Shown in pieces: positions 1 to 11,290 of a stretch of DNA of 64,000 nucleotides. The stretch lies in contig JALIZF010001822.1 of the NCBI GenBank assembly GCA_029948255.1, positions 744,001-808,000 on the forward strand. Direction: 5' to 3'. Origin of the DNA: Telmatactis stephensoni. Its lineage: Eukaryota; Cnidaria; Anthozoa; Actiniaria; Isophelliidae. Made by a program: the position numbers and the translations under genes. Positions within the stretch are counted from its first letter, which is position 1. Every line of letters begins with the position of its first letter. The notes beneath the pieces are model-generated. The model was given only the letters and a program-made list of their open reading frames with translations. It was not told the origin of the DNA and searched no databases.

Positions 1-155
1 TTCGAATATGAAAACGGTTTGCTTGCAGAACTTCACGTCTTTGTGCACAGAAATGTTGGGAATGTAGAAATGAGTAAAGCAGCGGGACGTCTTATACCTA
101 GAATATTCTGCATAAATTAAGAAATAGCCTGCCTACAGGCTATCTCAGTGGGGAA

Positions 156-173
156 GGGGGGGGGGGGGGGGGG
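156..173. repeat. poly-G run
   Basis: Uninterrupted run of 18 G followed by G-rich purine sequence to about 215. It is a possible G-quadruplex and a likely slippage site. No gene is seen between 1 and about 550. Confidence 0.9.
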
Positions 174-260
174 ATATGGGGAAAGGGGAGAGAGGAGAGA
201 GGAAGAGGGAAGGAGAAACACGATTTATGATAACACAGCGTTCAATAGAAAAACGTCCCC

Positions 261-416
261 GACTAACAGACTGACTGACTGACTGACTGACTGACTGACT
301 GACTGACTGACTGACTGACTGACTGACTGACTGATTGACTGATTGACTGACTGACTGACTGACTGACTGACTGACTGACTGACTGACTGACTGACTGACT
401 AACTGACTAACAGACT
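261..416. repeat. (GACT)n microsatellite
   Basis: About 150 bp of near-perfect GACT tetranucleotide repeat with a few GATT and AACT variant units. It has no unique spacers, so it is simple-sequence DNA. Confidence 0.95.
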
Positions 417-829
417 ATTGACATCATCCAGTTTAAGTTACTTCATATATTATTATATTTTTTTCGTTCTTTGTTTATTCGTTCATGTTAAATTACGAAA
501 GAGACTACACTTTTTCAAGAAAATCTAATCCTATTGATCCAATTCTCTTTAGGAATTCTAACTTTGTGGATTTGAGTAACGCAAGTGAAAGATCGCCTAA
601 TAGCCAACATACAAAGATCACATTTCAAACATTAACTATAGGTAAGATATCCTACTTCCATATGTTTTGGCGGCAGGGGATGCTCGTCGTACCTTTCAGG
701 ATTCAAAATCAACGATTTTGTACATTTTAGGATGTTTTTCTGTAAATAGAATGCCTTTATACTCTTAACAAATAGAGAGTGTTCAAAGATTTTGTCTTTA
801 ATACTATTTTCAAACTGAAAAAAAATTAT

Positions 830-965
830 ATTTTTGAGTTGATACTTTTTAGGGCTAAAAATCTTGTGTTGCCACGCCCACCCGGATAAGACTCAGGTAC
901 CTTTTAGAGGTCATTTTCGAAATTTTCCAATGAGCATCCCCACCCTTCTAACTAAAGTTTCCAGT
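830..965 (-). repeat. interspersed repeat family X, copy 1
   Basis: Read on the minus strand this contains a block of the form GGGGATGCTCAT, then a stretch with AAAATGACCTCTAAAAGG. Related blocks recur at about 21275-21420, 47038-47150 and 56516-56800. It is probably a short non-autonomous element of unknown class. It lies in the presumed 5' region of the NACHT gene. Confidence 0.5.
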
Positions 966-1227
966 CCAGTGTACTAATAGCTTATTGAAAGTTAGAGTAT
1001 GAATATCAGAGTACAGGCTAGACATATCGATTATATTAAGAAGCATTTTAACTTAACGACAAACCGCTTAGACTATAGACTTATCGAATATATTAAAGAA
1101 AAATTTTTTTGTCCGTTTTCTTCTTCATGTGCGTCATTATCTTATAAGGGAAGTTCAAAGTCTTAAGTGGATCGGCCCTTTTGTCTATATATATTGTAAT
1201 ATTATTATTTATTTTGGACAGGTAACT

Positions 1228-4200
1228 ATGGCAACAGCCTTCTCTGATGTGTCTAAAGACAATACCAATTATGCAAGAATTTGCAAACTTCTGATTGATG
1301 GAGGCACAAAAGTGTTGAAAGAAAAATTTGAAAATATCTACAAGGCTCAGTCATTGTATGACTTTCTCAATTCAAATCGTTCTACTCTCGAAGGATTTAA
1401 GGTCAAGGAAATTCTGACTGATCCACAATGGAACAAGCTGTATCCTACAGACCCAAGAACAGTGGATTCCAGTGATTTTGACATCACTTTATTGTCTGCT
1501 CTCCTTCGTAGTCTTGGCAAACTGCTACCACCGACTGCAGGTTGGAAGAGCCCACCAGCACCAACGAGTATAAACATAGAGGACGATTTGGTGAGGATTA
1601 GGTTGTGGAGGAATGAACTTGTTGGACATGCTCCCAAACCAGCTCTTTCAGACAGTGAAGTTCAACAAGCATTGGAGTGACATTAAAGCAGTCTTGGTAA
1701 GACTTGGGGGCAATGAACCGGATATCGATAAGCTAAAAGATGTCGTCTCAATGGACCCAGAAAAAGAAAAATATTACACTCAGTTGTTAGAGGAATGGGA
1801 AAAATATGACGAAAGAATGATAAAGGATCTGGAGGAAACAAAGGAGAGACTCGGGCAACAAGACCAGAAACTAGATGAAATGCAAGGTATATAACAAAAT
1901 TGAAATCAAAGACAATTATCTGGCCCACGTTTCACAAAGCCTGCCTAACTCGAGTACTCGTAAAGTCGTATGTAACAAACATCGGTTTTGTAAACTAAAG
2001 CAATTGCACGTAAAAAGATACTGGCTTTTTAGAAATGACACTAAAATAGTTGGACAACGAGTACTCGTATGAACGCTTTGTGAAACGGTTTGTCAGATCA
2101 ATGATTTAGTCCATCCATCTAACCATTAATAATTCAGCGTGCTTTTATTGGTCAGACAGACGTTATAACAGCTATATTAGTAACTATTTTATGGGGTCAT
2201 AACTATTTAATTATCACTAGAAACCGTTGTGGCTCTAGAGGAAAGAGTAAGCGCAACTGAGAAGAGAACACACCAACAAGACGAGAAACTAGATGAAATT
2301 AAAAGGCAAATCGGAAGGCAAAATACATTACCAACTCCCACCAGTGCCGTTCAAGGTATTTATAACAACATTGAAATCAAAGACAATTATCTGGCCCACT
2401 TTTCACAAAGCCTGCCTAACTCGAGTACTCGTAAAGTCGTATGTGTAACAAACATCGGTTTTGTAAACTAAAGCAATTGCATGTAAAAAGGTACTGGCTT
2501 TTGGAAATGACTAAAATAGTTGGACAACGAGTACTCGTATGAACGCTTTGTGAAACGGGGTGGCAGATCAATGAATTAGTCAGTCCATCCATCTACCTAT
2601 AGCTAGTGAATAATTCAATGTGTTTTTATTGGTCAGACAGTTTTTATCGTTCTTGATTTTTGCTTTATCGGCGTATTTTAATCAAAATTTAAACGAATCA
2701 GAAATTGAAGATTTGTTGATAGTTTTTTGAGAATTAGCGAAGAATTGTTAAAATCAACGTCCGATTCGCGCCGGTAAGTACGATTTACTTTAATTTTTCA
2801 CTGAACGCGAATACTTAGCTTTACCGGCAAATACGTGAAGATATATTACTTGTCATAATAATTTATGATATCTGAAAGCCTTTAGTTTTCATATTGCAAA
2901 CACTTACTGTAAGCTAGACGTCAAACTTTGAAATCTGTTGTTTTCGCTCGAAATGGCTGTTTTTGCTCTTATCTAGCTATTTATATAGAACTTAAGGAGG
3001 CTTCCTACAATTTTTCTAGTGCTCGACCGGTCAACTTGAAACGGCTGTAGTTCTTACATGAAAGCACCCACAGTTATGACCTTTCGTCCACTTACTCCAT
3101 AAAGACTGAAATTTTTATTGGTGTGTATTTTGTTTACATCAGGGTTACCATAGCGACGAAACGATGACGTCACCGTTTTAGATTCCAAGCAATTTTACGC
3201 GTTTTTCGACCTAAACTTTTAAAATGACCCACAAGACGTTAATATATAGGACTTTGCCTAGCAGCAGACGATTTTTGGAGAAATTCGTATAGACAGATTT
3301 CGAATTATTCGAGGCGCAATTTTTTAACCCCAAAAATCACAATTTCTAGTCTTCGATTCCATAATTTGAAAAGCAAAGCAGCATGACAACTCTTCGACTG
3401 TCCAAATGTTGTTCAAATATCAGACTACTTCTCTACGAAGTTGCACGTGAGAAAGTGCTTTGGATCTCCGTCAGCATACGTCCATTTAGACATGAAATTG
3501 GGCGAAGTTTTATCAAAATTTATACACAAAGCGTTTAGTGCTCCTAAAGAAAAAATTCTCGGTCAACTGTTTTCTCCCTTTGGTGAGTAGAACTTTAGTA
3601 TATTTGCATTAAACTGTCCAAACGCCGATTCAATTGAAGCTTTCTAAGGTACTGAAATAAAATTTCAAAGTTGAGTATATTCGGTGTAACGTAGCGCAGC
3701 AAGATTGTAGGTTCAAGTTGTTGTTTTCATTCTCACATTCCTGCATGCAGGTATGCTTCAGTATGCTAATTCGAGGCAATGGTCACCATGGCGTGACGCG
3801 CTACTTCACTAGTGTTGTCATGCTGCTTTGTTTTTAAAATTATGAAATCGAAGACTAGAAATTGTGATTTTTGAAGAAATATTCTATACGCAGATCCCGC
3901 GTACGGAAACGCAGTAGTGGAGTAGCGCGTCACGCCATGGTGACCATTGCCTATAATTAGCATACTGAAGCATGCCTGCATGCAGGAATGTGAGAATGAA
4001 AACAACAACTTGAACCTACAATCTTGCTGCGCTACGTTACACCGAATATACTCAACTTTGAAATTTTATTTCAGTACCTTAGAAAGCTTCAATTGAATCG
4101 GCGTTTGGACAGTTTAATGCAAATATACTAAAGTTCTACTCACCAAAGGGAGAAAACAGTTGACCGAGAATTTTTTCTTTAGGAGCACTAAACGCTTTGT

Positions 4201-7200
4201 GTATAAATTTTGATAAAATTTCGCCCAATTTCATGTCTAAATGGTCGTATGCTGACGGAGATCCAAAGCACTTTCTCACGTGCAACTTCGTAGAGAAGTA
4301 GTCTGATATTTGAACAACATTTGGACAGTCGAAGAGTTGTCATGCTGCTTTGCTTTTCAAATTATGGAATCGAAGACTAGAAATTGTGATTTTTGGGGTT
4401 AAAAAATTGCGCCTCGAATAATTCGAAATCTGTCTATACGAATTTCTCCAAAATTCGTCTGCTGCTAGGCAAAGTCCTATATATTAACGTCTTGTGTGTC
4501 ATTTTAAAAGTTTAGGTCGAAAAACGCGTAAAATTGCTTGGAATCTAAAACGGTGACGTCATTGTTTCGTCGCTATGGTAACCCTGATGTAAACAAAATA
4601 CACACCAATAAAAATTTCAGTCTTTATGGAGTAAGTGGACGAAAGGTCATAACTGTGGGTGCTTTCATGTAAGAACTACAGCCGTTTCAAGTTGACCGGT
4701 CGAGCACTAGAAAAATTGTAGGAAGCCTCCTTAAACTAGCACCGTTACCCCAAATTTTCTTTGTGTTGATGTTCCCAACGCCATCTATATAGAATCAAGA
4801 GACCATAATACTAGTATTATGGTCTCTTGATAGAATCTGATTTATAGAAAATTTCGCCGATAGATACTCGCGCGAGACTATTACCTTAACAAGAAGATGA
4901 ATAATAACGAAAATGTGAACAAATGTGTAAATGAAGGGATGAATGGATGAAAGAATGAATGGATGAGCGAGTGAATGAACAAATGAGTGGATAAATGAAT
5001 AAAGAAATGGACAAACAAAATGAATGAATGAATGAATGAATAAATAAAAACTAATCACTGCTAAATCTGATAATGACTGTGGATAAAAAAAATGACTGGG
5101 AATTAATAAATGAATGACTGTCAATGAATAAATAAATGACTGTCAATGAATAAATGAATGACTGTGAATGAATAAATGAATGACTGACTGAATGACTGTG
5201 AATGAATGAATAAATGAATGACTGTCAATGAATAAATGAATGACTGTCAATGAACAAATGAATGACTGTGAATGAAATGACTGAATGACTGTGAATGAAT
5301 GAATATATGAATGACTGTCAATGAATAAATGAATGACTGTCAATGAATAAATGAATGACTGTCAATGAATAAATGAATGACTGTCAATGAATAAATGAAT
5401 GACTGTCAATGAATAAATGAATGACTGTAAATGAATAAATGAATGACTGTCAATAAATAAATGAATGACTGTAAATGACTTAATGAATGACTGAATGAAT
5501 AAATGAATGACTGTGAATGAATAAATGAATGACTACTGTAAATGAATAAATGAATGACTGTGAATGAATAAATGAATGACTGTAAATGACTTAATGAATG
5601 ACTGAATGAATAGATGAATGACTGGGAAGGGATTTATAAATGAAGCACAAATTTAGAACAAAATTGCAAAGCAATATTAACAGTAGGCCATATTTTTTCT
5701 TTTTTTCAGATGCAGAATTGTTTTCAAAGAACCTAAAAAAAGCAGTGCAGGATAGAATTCAAAATGAAGAGTTTTTCATCCCTTCCCTGTTTGAAAGTTT
5801 GAAGCTTGAGGATATTTTCACCAATTTAATCATGTATCGTGGTTCCAAAGAACAATCAAAATCCAGTCAGAAAGTACCACTTGCTTCTAAGACAGAAGTT
5901 CAAACAATTCAAGATGTCTTTGTTGATAAAGCAAAGAACGAACACTTTAATTCGATAATAATGGAGGGGAATCCTGGTCAGGGAAAGACTGTTTATTGTA
6001 GAAAACTGCTTCAGGAATGGTCTCAAGACCAGATATTCAACCAAGATGAGAGTAATCCTGAATTCAAGTTTGCCTTTTTAATACCATTCAGACAATTAAA
6101 CATGCTGACTAAAGTGCAGATGAATTTTCGTGAACTACTCAACGATTTTTCATTGGTAGACGAGAAGATTAATGACTCTGTAATGGAGTACATTATTCAA
6201 CACCCAGAGCAGTTGCTTATCATTATGGATGGCTATGATGAATATGAAGGCCAAGAACGCCAAAATCTGCGCAATAAGTATTTTGAGAGCAAATTTCTTG
6301 ATAAACTTGATGAGAAAATGCCTGTTGCTGTTCTGGTAAGCAAATTAGTGAATAAGAAACTATTACCCAAGGCTGTAGTCATGGTCACTTCAAGACCAAC
6401 TGAAGCTGCTGAGATAAAAAATCTCCATTTTGATTGCCATGTGGAAATCGCTGGGTTTTCAGAACAAGAAGTCATCAATTATGTCAAAAAATATTTTAGT
6501 TCCAACCAGGAAATGCAAGCCAAAGCACTTAGCACCATCCAAGAAAACAATGATTACATTTCTTTTGGTCGAGTACCATTAATGTGTGCACTTATGTGTG
6601 TGTACATGGAGCACAACATATCAAAGTCAAGTGAAGGCTTTCCTGAAACATTAACTTCATTTTATACTGAAGTTATTCAGTGTATTGAGGTAAACTACAA
6701 TAAAGCCATTCAGAAAGATAAATTAGATGAAGAAACCGCTTCGTTAGATGTAGAGAAAATAAAGGACAACATGTCCGAGTTGGCCGCCAAGTCACTTTTA
6801 AAAGGTAAATACAGTTTTAGCGACGAAGACTTAAAAAATATCACAGAAAAAACAGAATTAACTTACCTTAAATCCAGTAGTTTGCTGTTTCACGAAGCTA
6901 GCACTAGGAAGTCTGCATTATCCCGAGAAACTATCCATCAATATAGTTTCAGTCACACGAGTATTCAGGAGTACTTTGCTGCTCGGTATTTTGTAAATAT
7001 GAATGAAATACCTGCACAAAGTACTCTTAGTGATTTAACTCTAAGATTTATGGCTGGTCAGGGGAATGCAGACAAACAATTAATGTATAAAATACTGCAA
7101 TATATCATAGAAAAAGAGAAGGATAAATGTGAACAAAGTGTAGCATCGTTAACTTGTTTGTACGAGTTTGATGACAAAGAATTCACAAAAAAAGTTGTAC

Positions 7201-7682
7201 AGGAAAACAAACACTATAAATACTGGAATAGTTGGGGATGGATTAATTTAGATAATATAGACTATAAAGTATTAGTTATGTATATAGATGTACTTAGTGA
7301 ATTAAACGAACAACATTTACTTTCATCTTCACCTGTTCCTTACGAGTTGGTCATTCGTGATTCACCTTTAACACTTCACAGCACTGAATCACTGTTTGTG
7401 TCTTTAACTAACACATGTAGCACGATAACTGGACTAGAGCTGCCTTGGTGTAATGTAGATGATAAATGTGTTGAGTGTATGTGTACATATTTACCGCACA
7501 CTAAAGTAACCACTCTAAACCTGAATGCTAATAACATAACTGATAATGGTGTGCAGCACTTGGTGTATTGTAATCATAAGCTAGAGGTGCTATGGCTGAT
7601 TGGTAATAAAATAACTGATAAAGAACATGTACGTGAATTGTTTAAAGTTAAACATCCTCATCTTAAGTTGGCCAACATATAA
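1228..7682 (+). CDS. HEPN(DZIP3-type)-NACHT-LRR receptor, with apparent 1-nt frameshift
   Basis: NLR-type intracellular receptor. Exons 1228-1886, 2221-2355 and 5710-7682 join in matching phase. The start is chosen just after an AG at 1220-1221; a 5' UTR exon ending near 640 is possible. Exon 1 (residues 1-219) looks like the HEPN domain of DZIP3-like proteins, with an RNELVGH motif typical of the family. Exon 2 adds coiled coil. Exon 3 has a Walker A (GNPGQGKT, about residues 351-358), a Walker B (MDGYDE, about 437-442), a TSRP sensor, the FSHTSIQEYFAA motif and only two or three LRRs (for example TTLNLNANNITDNGVQHL). Odd: the HEPN frame runs to a TGA at 1678, while its natural continuation (FNKHWSDIKAVLVRLGG) is one frame over. 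One surplus G at about 1660 accounts for this; without it the exons total 2766 nt, 921 codons plus stop. It could be a recent pseudogene, a null allele or an assembly error. Family assignment is firm; intactness is not. Confidence 0.85.
1887..2640 (+). repeat. tandem duplication of coiled-coil exon end plus intron
   Basis: The intron sequence from the donor at 1887 to about 2150 recurs from the donor at 2356 to about 2640, with high identity and small indels. The exon ends just before each copy also match (AACTAGATGAAAT in both). The second coding exon of the NACHT gene therefore arose by duplication of the end of the first exon together with its intron. Confidence 0.85.
2996..4730. mobile_element. 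TTAA-flanked giant inverted repeat (foldback element)
   Basis: Left arm about 2996-3810 and right arm about 3915-4730 are near-perfect reverse complements (about 815 bp each, scattered single mismatches) around a loop of about 100 nt. The ends read GGAGGCTTCCTAC and are flanked on both sides by TTAA (2992-2995 and 4731-4734), the target duplication of piggyBac-type elements. The loop holds a third short copy of an arm segment (3814-3876, same orientation as 4338-4396). No transposase frame is present, so it would be non-autonomous. It lies in the last intron of the NACHT gene, so its transcript would fold into a very long dsRNA stem. An inverted assembly artefact is the alternative. Confidence 0.8.
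4895..5635. repeat. minisatellite, unit about 22 bp
   Basis: Degenerate tandem array built on GAATGAATAAATGAATGACT-type units, with ACTGT inserts at fairly regular spacing. It abuts the acceptor of the NACHT exon at 5710. Frames open across it are low complexity and were not called. Confidence 0.9.
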
Positions 7683-7860
7683 ATAAACTAAATCACTTGT
7701 AAATAACCACTTTTCATCTTTATTCTCCAATAATTCCACATTTACAAATGTTGTTCAAAGAATATCAATATTTTATAAATAGAAATTTCTATAAAGTATT
7801 TTACACAGTTTGAAGATATTTAGTTGTTTAGAGATGTCAAAATATTCAATGTTTTGTACA

Positions 7861-7866
7861 AATAAA
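7861..7866 (+). terminator. polyadenylation signal of the NACHT gene
   Basis: AATAAA lies 178 nt after the stop codon at 7682, in AT-rich sequence typical of a 3' UTR. It is the first canonical hexamer downstream. Confidence 0.55.
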
Positions 7867-8114
7867 ATTCATGTTTTACTCACAAATTGTCTTGAATTGT
7901 TTGAATGAAAATCACTTGTTTTTTTTGCTCAAATTCAAAGATTGAAAGAAGTTATCACAGAAAGTTGAACTATTGATCATTTATCTCAAGTTTTTCATTC
8001 ATGAAATAATATTTGGTTTTGGTTTTCTGTTGTTTTTAGTCAGTAAAATGTGAAGAAAAACAAGTTTTGTGGTTTGGTTGCCGTCCGCACATGAAATGCG
8101 CGCTCGAGAAAATT

Positions 8115-8400
8115 GTGTAAAAATCCTTCTTTTACTGACTTCAAACTATCCTATTTTTATTTAGAAACATTAAATGCTTTTAGTCAGGTAAAAGAGATCA
8201 AAGTTAGCCTTTTCTCCCAAGTCTGGGTACAGAAACCAAGAAGTCAACGAAAATTGTCAGCAGGGAGTGACTTGTGTTTTGTACACGGACTTGGGGAAAA
8301 TGGCGAACTTTGATCTTTTTACCTGACTAAAAGCGCTTAATATTTCTAAATCAGTAAAGATAGGATAGTTTAAAGTCAGTAAAAGAGGTTTTTTCATAAA
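8115..8400. mobile_element. MITE-like inverted repeat
   Basis: About 110-bp imperfect arms at 8115-8228 and 8281-8398: ACTGACTTCAAACTATCCTA on the left is mirrored on the right, as is the segment containing TTTTAGTCAGGTAAAAGAGA. No coding capacity. The remaining sequence from 8400 to 8989 shows no gene, only one copy of the 12-mer CACAGGAAGCCC at 8926-8937. Confidence 0.7.
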
Positions 8401-8989
8401 ATGTGTGATTGCCGTACAATATTCAACTTAATCACCGCAAATTTCATACTTTCATAAAAACAGTTTTAAAATACGTTTGTTGAAATAAAACTAGAAAAGA
8501 CTGAAGTAAAAATTCTGCTCTTCTTAATGTCATTCATATCACAACTCTATAAAGTTTTAGTCTTTTTTAGATCAGCAATGATTTAGCTAACCTTGACAGT
8601 TGATCGCTGTGTCAACCTCCACTCTGAAAGAAAAACCAAAAAACACATTTACAACTCGTTTTAGGACCAAAACAGCACTGAAAAATGACAAAGATTGACT
8701 TACTATGAAGTGGAGAAGTTGGTTGTAATTTCTCTGTGTACTTGAGAGCATAAAACACTCCATAAAACAAACAAATAAACGAAGCCAACTTTGAACAGTC
8801 TTTTGAAAAGAACTGAAAAAGATCTGACAAGACACGTGAAATGGCGGGAAAATACTGAACTCTGATTGGTCCATAGGAAGGACCGGAGAAGAGGGGGAGG
8901 GGTAAGGACAAATTTGAAAAAGGTACACAGGAAGCCCAGGATACAAATTTTGAGTAAAACAACGAGTGTATCAAACTGAATCAAGAGAG

Positions 8990-9090
8990 CACAGGGCCCC
9001 CTAATCAAACAGAATTTTTTTAATAAAAGGTAATAAAAATGTACCTAAATTGTCGTTGTTTAGTCTTGTTATTTGCGCGTGCATGTGTAA
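8990..9090 (+). mobile_element. hAT-like element B2, left part (split by LINE)
   Basis: Begins CACAGGGCCCCCTAAT and matches the reverse complement of 10716-10820 almost base for base up to GCATGTGTAA. There the match stops, and it resumes at 14840 with TATTCTACTTGGGC, the exact continuation in the other copy. So 9091-14839 is an insertion in this element. Confidence 0.8.
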
Positions 9091-9295
9091 AATCCGCGCG
9101 CTGTCTACAGAGCAAGTTATCTCTTCCGCAGCTCCGTAATTTTTCTGATTTTTCCCCCTTTATTTAATCTTTCGTCTGGTAAATTTTTGTCGGCCGAGTT
9201 TTTAAAGGTTAGTATTACATTTCTGTTGATTTTTTTGTCTTTTTTCTTTATCGATTGTTGATAAATTTCAATACATTTCTAATAAGTCTATCTTA

Positions 9296-10986
9296 AGCCG
9301 CGGCTACACGAGCGATTTTTTGCCTGTACAGGCGACGCGATTTTCTGAAATGATCGGCGCGCGGGGGTGGCTACACGAAGCGACAAAAGCTGACGATAAA
9401 TGTTGGCGATGAAATCCAAAAATATAAATAAACAAATCGTGGTTTTGTTGGTCAAAATAATCTGGAAGAATTGAAGAATTGAAATTTGGTCGCGTCGCGA
9501 GTGCGAAGAAAAAGTCGCGGAGTGGCTACACGAGAGAGAAAGTCCCCGATTTTGTCGCGAAAAACACAGGGCCCCCTAATCATTCATAAATGTTTTAGTC
9601 TTTTGCGCGCGCGCATATATGGGAAATTCTTTTTGCATTGGGCTTCCTGTGATGCTTCACCGTGCGCAGGCTTCGTGGGTATCCTGTGTAAGTTTCCTGT
9701 GACAAGGGATGAAACTCCGCGCGATCGTTTCTGAAAACTCGTTTATTTCAAATACAAAAATCACTTCTCATCTGGAAAAACATAAATCTATGAATTGTTT
9801 AATGTTTAAACTAGGCTTTTATGAAAGTTTTTAAGAAGGACATCAATCAGTGTCCGAGAGAAAGACTAAAAGCATCAAAATCGCTCGAAACGCAAGAAGG
9901 GCTTACCGGAAATAAAATTTCCGGAAGTAAATTTTATGCTTTTACTATAGCAACCGCAAAACCGGAAGTATGTTTGTGAGTCTTCGTCCTCCACACAGCT
10001 CATGCTCATCTGGTGCTGAAAATCATTCTAGCATATTTACAGATGTACAATGAATAAAACCTCTTTCAGGACTGAAGTCGTGAGTTCCGCTACACTTATT
10101 TTCTTGTTTGGGGAAAGGTATCTTGATAAATTGTTTACAACCAGAACTCTATCTGATGACCATTTTTTCTTTTCTTACGAGAGATCTTTGTACATCATCT
10201 TGATCAAAAACTTAACATATAACTTCTGAGAGGTGAGTTTTCGAGTCGTTCGTCGTTTTCTACAAAAGTTTTGTAAAGTTGCGATATATTTTTAAAGTTC
10301 ACACAATTTCATTAGAAGGTACGAGGTTTTCATAAATCTTATAAAAATATCGTATCACATTCCTGGTAAATCATACACTTTTTCAAATACCGTGAACTTT
10401 TATAAATGTAATACTTGCCATTTTATGTCGCGAAAGAGTTTGATGCTATCAGGTTTGTTTACATTTCGAAGCTACTTTTCATTGATCATTTCCGCTTATC
10501 GAAAATCTACTTCCTGTCCGTGTACTTCCGGTAGGCCCTTCTTGCGCTTCAGCGAAAAAACTGTCTCGGAGTTTCATCCCTTGTCACAGGAAAATATTGT
10601 AAGGCGCCTAACAAGCTAGCTAGGGACCGTTGATGTTTTTGCGCGCCATTTGCCTTGACAACAGAATTTATAAAAAGCAGAGCACGCGCTCTTTCCACAG
10701 GAAGCCCAAGTAGAATATTACACATGCACGCGCAAATAACAAGATTAAACAACGAACGACAATTTATGTACATTTTTATTACCTTTATTTAAAAAAACAT
10801 GTTTAAATAGGGGGCCCTGTGCGAAAAATTCAACTCTTTGAATTTCTCGCGACTTTTTTTGGCGATTTTTTTTGCTGTCGCGTTGCCTGTTCAGGGGTGG
10901 CTACACGCGCGATTTCCTCGTGCGTTGGCGATTTTAAAAAATCGCGTCGCCTGTGCAGGCAAAAAATCGCTCGTGTAGCCGCGGCT
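9296..10986. mobile_element. PIF/Harbinger-like non-autonomous element A
   Basis: Ends are about 50-bp near-perfect terminal inverted repeats starting AGCCGCGGCTACACGAGCGA, flanked by the 3-bp duplication TTA (9293-9295 and 10987-10989). TTA with such ends suits PIF/Harbinger. GTGGCTACACG is repeated further inside each end. No transposase frame. Element B1 sits inside it. Confidence 0.75.
9565..10820. mobile_element. hAT-like non-autonomous element B1 nested in A
   Basis: Ends CACAGGGCCCCCTA and TAGGGGGCCCTGT, flanked by the 8-bp duplication GCGAAAAA (9557-9564 and 10821-10828), as for hAT elements. Imperfect long subterminal inverted repeats include GGGCTTCCTGTG (9640-9651 and, inverted, 10696-10707) and a 26-bp block (9693-9718, inverted 10568-10593). 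The interior of about 850 bp has no convincing gene. Confidence 0.75.
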
Positions 10987-11290
10987 TTACCGTTGGCATC
11001 TAACAAGTGTTTTATTTTATCCTGCTGTCAATTCTGACTGTCTTTTGGATCGAGTACTCTATTTCGATCTTTTTTTTCTTAAACTCTTTTCATTTGTTTT
11101 AGTTTCTTTTCATCTGTCTATTTTCCGTCCTCACTTTTTTTTCATCAGATCCAGTCGTTTATTTTGAAGCGTTCGATTTTTATTTGTTTCTTGATTTTCT
11201 TCAAACTGATTTAAATTTTGTGCTCGTGGATAACTGTTCTAAGACACAAGCGCGCGCACAAAGTCAGTTAGTCTTGCAGCTCGTGCGAGG

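Noticed and set aside
261..416. CRISPR-like array
   Set aside because: Pure tetranucleotide repeat without spacers in a eukaryotic genome.
5143..5343. Minus-strand frame rich in His, Ser and Phe
   Set aside because: Translation of the 22-bp minisatellite.
8587..9008. Three overlapping minus-strand frames of 101-120 codons
   Set aside because: No domain, no consistent codon pattern, and they run into the hAT-like element end at 8990.
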